Positions 12,080-22,480 of a DNA stretch of 64,000 bases are shown here, piece after piece. A program made the position numbers and the translations under genes. Origin of the DNA: Heliopora coerulea (taxonomy: Eukaryota > Cnidaria > Anthozoa > Scleralcyonacea > Helioporidae). The stretch's first letter is position 1, and the number at the start of each line of letters is the position of its first letter. The stretch covers positions 1,049,501-1,113,500 of the forward strand of contig JASJOG010000070.1 in assembly GCA_030142905.1 (NCBI GenBank), in the 5' to 3' direction. The notes beneath the pieces were generated by a model. It did no database searches. It was given only the letters and a program-made list of their open reading frames with translations, and was not told the origin of the DNA.

Positions 12080-14190
12080 CCATGGATTCCGGTTACTAAA
12101 AAAATGCCGTGTGCAAGCTCGGGGACTGGTATGTTGTTGACGAAACCATACTTAGGTACCTTATTCAAGCAAATCGATTTGGTCTTGTTCTTTTTTCCCT
12201 TGTATGGATCTCTCGCAAGTTGTTTGCATTATTTGAACACTGAAGCCAGTAAATGATTTAAGACCGGCAAAGGAAATGGCTTTCTTTGTGCCTGCGGCTG
12301 GTTTCGCTTTTGAGGGCCACCTCATTAACTGTACACTTTATGACTTGAAAGAGCAGTTCTCAAAGTTAGCTCCTTGGAATATGCATTTGCCGACCGTTAT
12401 TTTGCTTTGTCTATTTATAAGAACAAAAGACGTAAGGGAACTCGCTTGCTTGTCAGGACATTTGCCAAGCGATCAAGTGTATTAAAACGACATTCTTCGC
12501 TGGAGTTGAATACATGCCGATTTGTATAAATGTTGGGACTTTTCACGTTCTGGTAACCACTTACCTGACCTACACAATCACAGGTACGTCTGAATCGAGT
12601 AGCTTTGAAATACAAGTCCTGCGATAGGAATTGTTTTGAACAGCTTTGAAAAGTAGCTTCCCGACTTCATTCTTCCCTAAGGCAGACTTCTTGTACAAAA
12701 TATTATCGCCTGGAGTTTGCTGGTGTTTATTGGTAAAGTAGAATGAAGTTTGTGGTTCATTCATCTCCGTAGGACGATTACTTTTGGACATTTTGTAGTA
12801 TTTAACCGGACAGCGTTCATGGTCAATTGCTTGAGAAGTGGGATAGCACACTCATCGTCCAGAAGAGTTGTCCAGGCCATCACAATCTTTCGATACTTCC
12901 TCCAATTTCCACACAAAGATTTCATCGCCTCAATCAGGATTTTTTTCCCTATGAAATGTTGCTCCACTGAAGACGTTAGGATGTAATTTTGGCTCGAAAC
13001 AAAAATGCAAGATAAACAGCCACCAGGTAACTCGCTGCAAAGCTACTTGTTTTTGCTCACCAAATTATTCTTCGGCAAAGCAGTTGTCCGCTTCAGTCTT
13101 TCTCACTTCGAGAGTGAGTTGTGCATGATGACCTTTACCGTATTCGATCAGTAATGCTTTCATCAGGAGTTTAAAACCTCTCAAGAAAGTTTAAAGTCGT
13201 CTTTGCGTAAATTTACTGTCTAACCGTTTGCATTGAAGTGCCACTGAATGCTTAGTTAAAAATAAGCAAGAATTGCAGGTTTGTACGCCATTTTTCTTTT
13301 TTATTGATGTTTAACCGTGGAAAAAGTACGTCTTTTACTTCCCTCTTCTCGTTCTTCTTTCGAAAAAACTTGCAAAAGGTTTGCTTTTTGTGTTTTGTTT
13401 TACGTTTTGTATGTTCCGATTTTTGGTCAGCGATAAAAATGCAGAACTCATTCATGTTTTCTTTGTTTATTTTGTCCGTTTCGTAATTCGTTTCATCTTC
13501 GTCAACAAAGTGTTGTACCTCCGGACGAATACTTAGCATAAATCCTTATCACAACACATCTTAAGGACATTTGTAACCAACTTTGAGAAAACGTATAATT
13601 TATCAATTTTTTAAATCAAAAAAATGTCAAAAAAATGTTCAATCATGAACTGCCCGTAATGCTGGTGTCCGTTTGGTAACCTATGCGAATGTTCCATTTT
13701 TAAGACGGAACGTCTAGCCATCTAATAAATAAATCTTTCTTCAAGGCAAAATGAGTGAGAAATCTAATTGGAATTGACACGAATTACCACAAGCTTGCAA
13801 CTAATTCAGGGTATTGATTATATCATTTATTGTTTAATAATTTAATTTTAAGAACGGATATCTTACCATTTGTTAAGCCGTTGAACGTTATTCTCGCCGA
13901 ACTTTTTGTTTTAACAAAGCAGAATTGAAATTTTAAACATAAATATGACTATAAGTAGTTTAAATATAAAATAATTTCCAGTTTGGATAGTTGTTTATTT
14001 GCGGCCAGATTCTGTGTTGATTTTTTTTCAAATTTTTTTTTTTACTTTTATTGCATACCCTCTTCCAATTATAGTAAGGACGAATTGTCTTTTTGACAAC
14101 TTTGAAAAATTATCAATGTTACTTGGATTCTCGAAAGATATATTGGAAGGATGGGCGAGGGTTTGTTACGTTCACGTATTTCTAGTCAGT
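12080..14190 (-). mobile_element. Crypton-like element, copy B (most complete)
   Basis: Minus-strand element. The 5' end CGTATTTCTAGT is at about 14190 and the recombinase gene at 13539-12415. A 3' region (12080-12415) containing TGTGCAAGCTCGGGGACTGG is shared with copy C at about 20465-20490. The 12276-12485 open frame on + is the reverse of this 3' region and not a gene. It is a direct repeat of copy A. Confidence 0.65.
12415..13539 (-). pseudogene. Tyrosine recombinase of Crypton copy B
   Basis: Order on the minus strand: N-terminal core-binding region (13539-13252; FIADQKSEHTKRKT), a gap with frame changes, then HERCPVKYYKMSKSNRP, EMNEPQTSFYFTNK, KKSALGKNEVGKLL, YRRTCISKLLDSDVP (the HxxR box), and, after another frame change near 12590, VGQVSGYQNVKSPNIYT. 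The last segment holds the H/W-box position, here Tyr, and the presumed nucleophilic Tyr of the NIYT motif. Family enzymes cut and rejoin DNA through a 3'-phosphotyrosine. At least three frame breaks and altered catalytic residues mean it is inactive. Confidence 0.7.
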
Positions 14191-15829
14191 TAATCTGTTG
14201 TTTTGGTTTCCTTTATTTTAGTTCAAAAATCTAGTTCAGATATCATAGCTTAAAACATTTCTGTATACATCGGACCTTAGTTAAAGAAAATTCCGACTTT
14301 TCTTAGCAGCATCATGGGAAAGTCATTCGCAACATTTTTGCTAATCTCGAATTAAGCTAATCGCCATTTGAGCAACCGGCCTAGGGGTTTAACGATTTTG
14401 TTGCCGTAAAGAATTAAGTCTCAATGAGTGACCTTGCAGTTAATGTAATTGTAATCTTTAATTGCTGACCTGTCTTGTAATTTGGGTAATTGAACTATTA
14501 TAAGATAATAGAATAGAAAACTCTCCGAAAAACATACTCCGAATAGAATCATCTTGAAAACTCAAGATATCAGTAAATGTAAGACGGGAACTAAATTGGT
14601 AATATTTCGATTTCGTTGCAAAGTCATTATGGAACCTAATAATTTACAAACAGGTTTCAGTTTAGTTTCCGTCTTGCATTTACTCATAACTTCAATTCTC
14701 AAGATAATCCTATTCGGAGTGTGTTTTTTACTCTATCACTTCAAATTGTCAGCTGGTATTAGTTTTTGGTCGATAAGATAAACATGATCATTTACAAGCT
14801 TCTAGATAGAGACGAAACAGTTGTGGCGATGTATGCAGGGGTTAGCGTCGGAGGAACAAAGTAACTCTTAATGTTTAAAATAGGAGTAACCAAATGCATT
14901 CATCCACTCAATCCCAAACTATAAAACTATAACTTCGGTTGTATTTTAAGTTGATTTTTCAAAATGTTGAAAATCAGGAAAAGCCCACATTAGATTGCAA
15001 ATTTAATGAGTAAACATTTCATGAGCAAGAACCTAGAATGCGAGTAATACACGTGCATTGCTCCGTCTTGAAAACTGGGAAGCACGGCAATTCGTACACT
15101 TTTTGTACGGCAATTTGTCATCAATTGTGAATAGAGACCTACCTCTGAACAGCCCTGATAATTTTTCGACTACGTTCTAAAGTCAGTATAACACAGTCAC
15201 TTTCGTGTACTCGGATGAATTTCTAGTATAAATCACAGAAGTTAAACTTTTGAACTTTTGCAAACGGAAGGACGTTTAAACTGTACCGTGAGTTCATCTT
15301 TCAATCTTTTTTCCAACTCTTCCTTTCCAAACTTCTCTGCGAATAATTCAAATCCCAGATTTTTCCCTTTAACGATAATAAAGCAAAAGTTCTACTGATC
15401 AATTTTATTCTAGTAGTCAGTGCCAGAGATTGCCACAGCAACATGAATTTTCTAAAAGTCTTAATAATAGTCAGTGAATTGAGGATAATAATCAGGCGGT
15501 AACGTCGGACTTGTTTTATCACCAGTTTTATCTCCTGAAGAAAAGTTGGATCAATGTTGCCGTAAAATAGAGGGAAGCTTACTAAACACACACATTTACA
15601 TACACACAGATATATATGTGTATATATATATATATATATATGTATGTACATTTCGCTGTACCACAACTCATCAGTGCAACTCGGAACGAACATGGATTGA
15701 TAAGGAGTGCTCAAACCGCTACTCGAGCGGTGGGCATTGCTTAACGCTATCGGTTATCCCTATATATCCATAGAGTGCTCAACAACAATCTTTTTCCAAA
15801 TTAATCCTCCGAATCACTAATTCGTTTCA
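14191..15829. other. No recognisable gene
   Basis: No domain-bearing frame. TCGGAGTATGTTTTTCGGAG-like sequence near 14520-14545 reappears inverted near 14710-14735 (ATAATCCTATTCGGAGTGTGTTTTT), which suggests a short inverted-repeat element of roughly 200 bp. A TA microsatellite lies at 15611-15640. Confidence 0.45.
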
Positions 15830-16265
15830 ATGTCAAAGCCTGACTATAAGGTATACCTTCTTAACATGTGGAGGATGGCAAGATCTAAAATTCAAATACT
15901 GATGTGCATTGGTGGGTTTATGATGCACATCCATACTCAATATACCATCCTTCAAAGACACAATTACATCAAGAGAAGAAGCCTTTTCTTTACTAGTTTC
16001 TCGTGTAAACTTGATAGTTTCATGATACGAGTTCAACGCCCTTAAAAAGACTGTCAAGCTTCTGAGGACCATGAAGCCATATCTGAAAAATATTATCCAA
16101 AGAACGAAACCATGCCCACGGGCGAAATAAACACAAAGAAAGAAATTTCTTATCCCAATTATCCACAAATATATTAGCAAAACCCGGCGCCAACTTAGTA
16201 ACTATAGCCACTCCCAACTTCTGGCGATATATTTTCCTTTCAAATTCAAAATAATTATTTTCCAA
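15830..16265 (-). pseudogene. PLE reverse-transcriptase fragment
   Basis: Minus strand, two frames. NYFEFERKIYRQKLGVAI and TKLAPGFANIF correspond to the RT motif preceding the active site. The catalytic YIDD is degraded to SLDN within FRSLDNIFQIWLHG. Then come FLRALNSYHETIKFT, SLDVIVSL, HKPTNAHQYLNFRSCHP and HVKK. The family is Penelope-like, closer to the 45-kb element than to the 59-62-kb element in its HQYL..SCHP motif. Both ends are truncated and the fragment is inactive. Confidence 0.75.
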
Positions 16266-17544
16266 AACTAACTTAACTTAATTGACCAAGTCATCTGCTA
16301 TATCTTTCCAACGTCTGAAGTCAGTGCTTTTTCTAAGTGTTTCCAAGCCCTCTTCATGCGGTATATGTATACCACAATATAGCCATTTGCATAGCTACTA
16401 ACATCTGAAAATTTTCAAATAAACTGGAGTTCGTACCTAATATACTGCCCATATGTTATAACCATCAGGAGCAAATTTTCATGCTTTGTACTCGGAGAAT
16501 TTTTTGCTCGATTACCTACTTTTGTACTGTATACCTTGATGTTGCATTGCACTCAGATTATCAAAATTGAGAAGGCGTTTCATGTATATTATACGTAAAT
16601 AAACAAGTAAACAAATAGGTGCTATAAAAATATATCTATAGAAAAGAAAGCATTTAAATGGTTTAACCAGCGCATAAATTTTAAATAAATCAGAAAACTA
16701 ATGAGTATAGAGATATACAAAGAATTAATTGGAAAAATTTAAATAAGTGAAAAATTAGGGAGGAATTGGAGATAAAGCTAACCTATTATTATTCGAACGA
16801 GTGTTTACTTTGGACAAACACGGTAAAAACGTTTTAAAATTTAAAATACTTACAGCCCATGTTTTAGGATAATTAGGTTTTACACAAAGGATAACCTGAA
16901 AGACAAAATTGAAAATCAATATATTATGGCCAATATTAAAACTTTTTTCCACGAACTTTAGAACATAATTCGTTGACGTTACATTCCAAATTGACTTTAC
17001 ATGTAATCTAGCGCACTTTAAAGGGATATACTTGCCAGGTCCTTAAGGAGTTGATCATATGGACAATAACCGCCAACTATTCGAACTGAGCAAATAATTT
17101 CTGAGAAGATGATCAACTGATTATACAAAGAAAATTTCAGCCCAGTTTCTGCTTTTAAAGTTTTACTCATATTAACTGGTTTGAAAATCTTCTGTGAAGC
17201 TAACTCGCAAAGATCTCTTTGCCGATGCTTACGTTGAAAACGGCCAAGCCAATTTAAAATTTAATTTGCAGTTTCTAAGTGGAACATTTAGGAAGTGATT
17301 TTATCGACATTAACCGACTTTCAGTTTAAATAAGGTTCGTAAATTAGCCAGCTTAGCCAAATTATGGATGATGTTGGAAAGATGAGAAAATTATTGATGC
17401 TCTCACACAGTCAGGAGGGCTCACGTCGGCTGTAGATTGCTTTCAAAAGAGCACCTTAATGGGCTTTTCAGACAACTGACAAACAGCCTTATAAGTAACT
17501 GTTAAGTAACTTATAAGTAACTGTTAAGTGACAAATAACAAATA
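16266..17544. other. No recognisable gene
   Basis: A/T-rich sequence with a TAAGTAACTGTTAAGTAACT direct repeat near 17490-17530. No coding domain, RNA gene or foldback seen. Confidence 0.5.
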
Positions 17545-17955
17545 TACTACTAGAAATACGTGCACGCAACAACCCCTCGCCCATCCTTCCAATATATCTC
17601 TCGAGAATCCAAGTAACATTGATAATTTTTGAAAATTGTCAAAAAGACAAATCCTCCATACTATAACTGGAAGAGGGTACGCAGTATAAGAAAAACACAA
17701 CATTTGGACACTAACAAATTCAGTCGAGCATGTATATATTGAAACACTTTTGTGTGACACACCCATATGGATGTGGTTGCGTGGGCGTTTTGTTTTCAGA
17801 GTTTTTCGTTAGATTGACAGAGGCGAGAAACGTCAGACACCAGGAAGGGTGTTGAGAATAAAAATGTAACAAAATATCACTCGAGAATCCAAGTAACATA
17901 GATAATTTTCCAACTTGTCAAAAAATCGTCCTTACTATAACTGGAAGACGGAATC

Positions 17956-18850
17956 AAATAATAATAATAATAATAATAATAATAAGCACAATTCGGCACT
18001 GGAGTAGGACAAGCACAGCTTCAGCCTACTACGGGAATGTGGACGCTCCCGCCCACCAGAGTCCGGGGTGGCACCTTTGGCAAGTGCCAGCAACCCCTTA
18101 GCCAAGGGTAGATAAGACTCTTTAGCCTTTGATGGCAACTTATCTAGGAGAAGGGAACTCTGACATAAAACCAGAAGTAGGTAGGCAGGACATTGATTCG
18201 GAGCCAGTGACCAGCACAAAACGAGCAGGCTTTGATGAGATGACCTAGGGAGGGGCGTCCCTGCCTTGCTAGCTGGGTAGACAGGTAGCCGAAAGCCTCA
18301 GCTTGCCTTAATTGGCTGGCAGCTGCAAGTGCACTACCGTCAGGTGTTAGCAAACCTGCCATGTCAGCCCAAGGACTAGAAGAAAATCTGTACAGCAGGC
18401 TGATGTCCCTGACCTTAGTTGGTTGAGGATGAACCAACCTTAAATGCTGAAACAGATCTGCACTAGTCTAAGAATAAAACAATATTCAGACTTAACCCTT
18501 GCAGTGGCACGCCTAAACTGACCTTAGCTGGTTGGAAGTGCAAGAGTGTACTGTTAAGGTCAAACCGGATATACGCATTGGGGAGTACTTTCAGGGACTT
18601 TAAAGGGCTGTACATCCCTTACACCTTCATGACTGGATAAATTGGGCGAGTAAGGGCTGGCCGGTGGGTGTTTCTTAAAATCCATATTAATGGTAAAATT
18701 TCCTTTCCCCACAAGTTCCCTGAAATGTGCAATGTCTGTTGCGGCCTTACCTAGTGGGATGCTAGGAGCCTGTAGCAGGCTGAGACCCCTTCCACTGTCC
18801 TTAGTTGGGTGATGTGCGAGTTGTAATAATAAGCACGCACAATTCGGCCT
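17956..18850. repeat. Insertion flanked by direct repeats, origin unknown
   Basis: Sits between two parts of the Crypton 5' flank. Both edges carry AATAATAAGCAC...AATTCGGC (17975 and 18825), separated by about 850 bp, so it is flanked by a direct repeat. Inside, TGAGACCCCTTCCACTG / CTGATGTCCCTGACC-like phrases followed by TTAGTTGG recur (18400-18425, 18520-18535, 18775-18810), which shows internal repetition. GC content is visibly higher than in the neighbourhood. No protein domain was recognised on either strand. Confidence 0.5.
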
Positions 18851-19151
18851 CAAATTAACAACCTACATAGCTTATATTTAAACTGCTTGTTGTCATATTT
18901 ATATTAAAATTTCGATTACGTTTTATTAAAACAAAGCGTTTGGTGAGAATAACCTTAAATGGTTTAATGAATGGTAAGTGATCCGTTCTGACAATTCTAC
19001 TGCTAAACAATGGATGTTCGAATCAAGACCCTGTATTAGTTGCGATCTTGAGATATATCGAGTCATTTTCCAGTCAAACTTTTCACTTGTGTTGCTTAAA
19101 AGAAAGACTTTTTATTATATGGCCAGACTTTTTGTCTTAAAATTGGAGCAT

Positions 19152-19425
19152 CCTCAAAGGTTACTGGTCGGCGATAATATTTGGTACAAAAAGTCTCCCT
19201 TGGGGAAGAATGAAGTCGGGAAGCCATTTTTGAAAGCTGCTCAAAACAATTCGGTTCGCAGAACTTGTATTTCAAAGCTACTCGATTCAGACTTACCTGT
19301 GATTGTGTAGCTCAGGTAAGTGGTTACCAGAACGTGAAAAGTCTCAAGATTTATACAAATCGGCATCTATTCAACTTCAGCGACGAATGTCGTTTACACT
19401 TAGTCGCTCAGCAAATGTCTTGACA
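19152..19425 (+). pseudogene. Tyrosine recombinase C-terminus of Crypton copy C
   Basis: Encodes GDNIWYKKSPLGKNEVGKP, NNSVRRTCISKLLDSDLP and then VSGYQNVKS in a shifted frame. These are the same final motifs as copy B, with the HxxR box (here NxxR) and the segment before the nucleophilic Tyr. A TAG at about 19306-19308 interrupts it. Everything N-terminal is missing. Confidence 0.65.
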
Positions 19426-19439
19426 GCAAGCGAGTTCTC

Positions 19440-19736
19440 TTATGTCTTTTGTTCATATTTATCAGGATGAACCAAGACAAAGCGTTGGTGCAACAAATGA
19501 ACAGTTGGACAATGCATATTCCAAGGAGCTAACTTTGGGAACTGCTGTTTCAACTCATAAATTCTCCAGATACTAAGATGGCCTCCAAAAGTGAAACCAG
19601 CTGCAAGCACCAAGAAAGCCATTTCGTTTGCCGGTCTTAAATCATTTACTGGCTTCAATGTTCAAATGATGTAAACAAGGTTTGAGAGATCCATAAAACG
19701 GAAAAAGCCCGAGACCAAAACCGATTTGCTTCAATA
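19440..19736 (+). other. 3' region of Crypton copy C
   Basis: Aligns, in opposite orientation, with 12180-12485 (for example CTTTCTTGG/CTTTGTGCCTG and GCTCCTTGGAATATGCAT). It is shared non-coding or decayed C-terminal flank of the element; the frames on the opposite strand are shadows. Confidence 0.55.
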
Positions 19737-20440
19737 CGGACCCAGTGAACTCAATTTACATATCTGGAATGCTAACTGGCCAATGAAAAGTGAAGCCAAG
19801 ATGGCCGCCCATGGAGGCCAATTCTGCACGTCAGTTTCAGTGCACTACGTGGACTTGTATGTCAGTTTTAGTCTCCCACGCGACTTTTTACATTTTCTGA
19901 CAAGTTTTCTTTGGAAATACACACAAAACATGTCTTCAAAATATAGAAATAAGTTTAAGAATTTTAAATATATTTCGACAAAGTCAAACCGAGTTAAAGG
20001 TTTATATTTTCACGAAAAAAAATTACCAAACATACGAGAAACCTGATAAAATGGTCTTGAAATGTTACTAGGAGAAACTACTAAGTGCACGTCCTTTTTT
20101 ACCGTTAGCTTACCGTCTTCAGACAATTTAGTACACTTCTTAGGCCACACGGCAATAATGAATTCTTTTAAATACTCGATTATGTAAAATTGGTCCAGTA
20201 GTATTTCGTCTGAACACTTTTTCCATGGTTGGGAATGTTTTCGAAGCCGAACCAAACAAAAACTAAAGATTAAAGTCGTACAAAGGAGTGGAACTGACGT
20301 ACAAGACCGCGAAGACGACTGAAACTGACGTCCAAAATTTCCCTCCATGGGCGGCCATCTTGGTTTCACTTTTTGCCCTAGTGAATGACTGGGAATTAGC
20401 ATTCCAGATATGGAAATTGAGTTCACTGTACGGACCTAAG
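19737..20440. mobile_element. Foldback element (MITE-like) with GGCGGCCATCTTGG arms
   Basis: Outer arms about 19737-19885 and 20245-20440 are inverted copies (GGACC...GTGAACTCAATTT..CATATCTGGAATGCTAA ... AAGATGGCCGCCCATGGAGG). The 360-bp middle has no gene. It interrupts the 3' region of Crypton copy C at a site that is intact in copy B (near 12155), so it inserted after copy C had arrived. Confidence 0.7.
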
Positions 20441-20515
20441 TAACCTAAGGTTTGGTCAACAACATACCAGTCCCCGAGCTTGCACACGGCCTTCTTGAGT
20501 GACCGGAATCCATGG

Positions 20516-20522
20516 ATATATA

Positions 20523-20557
<35 letters not shown>

Positions 20558-20690
20558 TGTATATGTATAGAAACAGAGATACACAATTCGAAAATTTTTC
20601 TCCCTAGTCACCACGCGTGCAAAAGGACTCTACGCACGTCGAGATTAGTATCCTTGCACCTTGCTTCGCGGGGTGGGAGAGGGTAATATT
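20516..20690 (+). repeat. TA microsatellite plus small interspersed repeat
   Basis: About 16 TA units (20522-20554) followed by the third copy of the CGAAAATTTTTCTCCCTAGTCACCACG repeat described at 11955. Confidence 0.7.
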
Positions 20691-21368
20691 AACTGTTTTC
20701 TGACAATGGAAGAAGGGATTGAATTTGTTTTATGGTTTTCTTTACCTTTTTTTTGTTTTTCTTTCTTTTTATTTTTTTTATATTTTTTTTTCACTTTGAT
20801 CACAGCTATACCTAAAACAAAATGTAAAATCCTACATGGCCCTTCATGAACAGCTGACTTCCCGCTAACTTCACGCCATATCTGTCAATTCTTGAGCCCG
20901 TGCTGACTTACACTCTCCTTGGCGGGTGGGTTGTTCAAAAGGTGGTTAACTTAATTGATCCAGGATTTGAGAAAATGTTGTGGACACCAGTCCGATGATG
21001 TTGCTCAGAAAAGTTGGCATTTCTTTTTTACAGATTTTGGGTGTATTTCAAAAGGTTTTAAGCTGTGCAATTTGAACTAGATTGTTCAACCAAAATAAAC
21101 GAAACAAAAGCGATAGATTAACTGTGAATTTTTGATTAGCACTAATTGTACTTTGAACAACCGGCCCCAGGAGAATAAGGGCAAAATATTTTAAGTAGTC
21201 TCGAATGATGTGTGTCCTCGGAGAACACATTTTTCAAGAGAGATGTTTTTGTTGGTACAATAAAGCTAGTATTGCGGAGCTTTCTTTTTAAGAACCATCT
21301 TCAGAGATGTACATGAACAGAAACTTTTTCATGATAATATGACACTGCCGAAGTCAACTGAAAAATGT
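20691..21368. other. No recognisable gene
   Basis: A poly-T-rich stretch at 20735-20795, then unique-looking DNA without domain-bearing frames. A short CTGAAGATGGTTCTTAAAAAG sequence on the minus strand near 21290-21310 resembles PLE-end phrases but lacks the stem. Confidence 0.45.
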
Positions 21369-21438
21369 TGACTCGAGCGGGATTTGAACTCGCACCTTCG
21401 GAATACCGGTCCGCCGCTCTACCTGTTGAGTTATCCAG
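21369..21438 (-). repeat. tRNA-like module (SINE head or tRNA pseudogene)
   Basis: On the minus strand TAACTCAACAGGTAGAG is an A-box and GAGTTCAAATCCC a B-box of RNA polymerase III, at tRNA spacing, with an anticodon-arm-like segment between them. The acceptor stem does not pair well, so a functional tRNA is unlikely; a tRNA-derived SINE is more plausible. Inverted AACCATC.TCAGAGATG phrases on both sides (21292 and 21548) hint at a flanked element. Confidence 0.55.
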
Positions 21439-22230
21439 TCCACAGGGATTGGAGACGAGTTTTATCCAGTTTAAGTGCGCGAGATATTCTCGCCACAACT
21501 CAACACTTATCCATGAGAGGATGTGCAGTGTTTCAATTCTATTTCAGAACCATCCTCAGAGATGATTCTGAAATTCCTTACAATGCTTGGCTGCCTTCCC
21601 GATAGTTTTGGAATTCATTCAAAAGACGTAAATGTGGAGAATGCAAATACATTTTCGTTTCAGAATGCATTAGAAAATGTAAGTAAAGTCGACAAGTACG
21701 GCCGAGACAGCAGTTAGTAAGTGAAACGGGGACCTCACATGAAAGAATTATCAGTGACCGATATTTCACCAGACTCTAACATCTCTGGTCCTCCTCATCA
21801 AGGGCATCGGTATGAATAAGAATATTAATAAAGGAGATATACCGTGACCAATGTGTTTAAGCAATACATTACATTGATATATCACATTGATTTATTATAT
21901 ATATTATATTGATATATCGTTTAAACAACGAGGTCAAGATATATAACCTAATTATATGATCGCTGGTAGAGTTTCGAAAGGATTACATAACTTTCCAGAA
22001 AAATATATTGAGAAATGGCAAAATATCGGTAGAAAATATATATGAATATCTTAATGAGGTTAATAACTTAGTTATTAACCACAGAAGAACAAAAGAAACT
22101 GAGCCAACAATAATATAATTTGCAATTCCCGCTTTGCTAATTACTTCACACTTGAATCTCTTTTTGCACTTAAAAATAAATAACCTTCATGTGGTCTCGC
22201 ACCTTAGCACACTCTAAAATTTTACATGCC
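21439..22230. other. No recognisable gene
   Basis: No domain-bearing frame. Contains repeated TTGATATATC phrases around 21870-21925. Confidence 0.45.
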
Positions 22231-22480
22231 ATTTTACATGTGAAAAAGTATATCAATCTTGGAACATTTTCACAATTTAAATTTCATCTTCTCATATGAA
22301 GAGCAATGGTTTTCTCACGTGAAATACCTACTTTATGTGCGAAAAGAACTGGTTCAAAGTTCCACTCGTGAATTTTTCACGTACGAAGCATGCATTTCAC
22401 ATACGAAATAGAAGATTCATTTCACAAATAGAATCAAAACAATTCATGTATGAAATATTATTTTCATATGTGAAATTGCA
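22231..22480. repeat. Cluster of short palindromes of the TTTCACATGTGAAA type
   Basis: About seven near-palindromes built on TTTCA-CATATG/CACGTG/TACGTA-like cores occur within 250 bp: near 22233, 22289, 22310, 22374, 22393, 22442 and 22461. Spacing is irregular (20-60 bp). The arrangement could be a decayed repeat or a cluster of sites for a dimeric DNA-binding protein. No gene. Confidence 0.6.

Larger units (their letters stand above)
17545..20515 (+). mobile_element. Crypton-like element, copy C, with nested insertions
   Basis: Starts with CTAGAAATACGTGCACGC at 17545, the inverse of the copy A/B end. A second partial copy of the same end is at about 17880-17955. The 5' flank resumes at about 18855. 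The recombinase remnant is at 19170-19420 and the 3' region (19420-19735 and 20441-20515) corresponds to that of copy B. Two insertions split it: about 17956-18850 and 19737-20440. The N-terminal half of the recombinase is deleted. Confidence 0.6.

Noticed and set aside
12276..12485. Plus-strand gene MAFFVPAAGF...
   Set aside because: Its reverse complement is the shared 3' flank of Crypton copies B and C; no protein domain.
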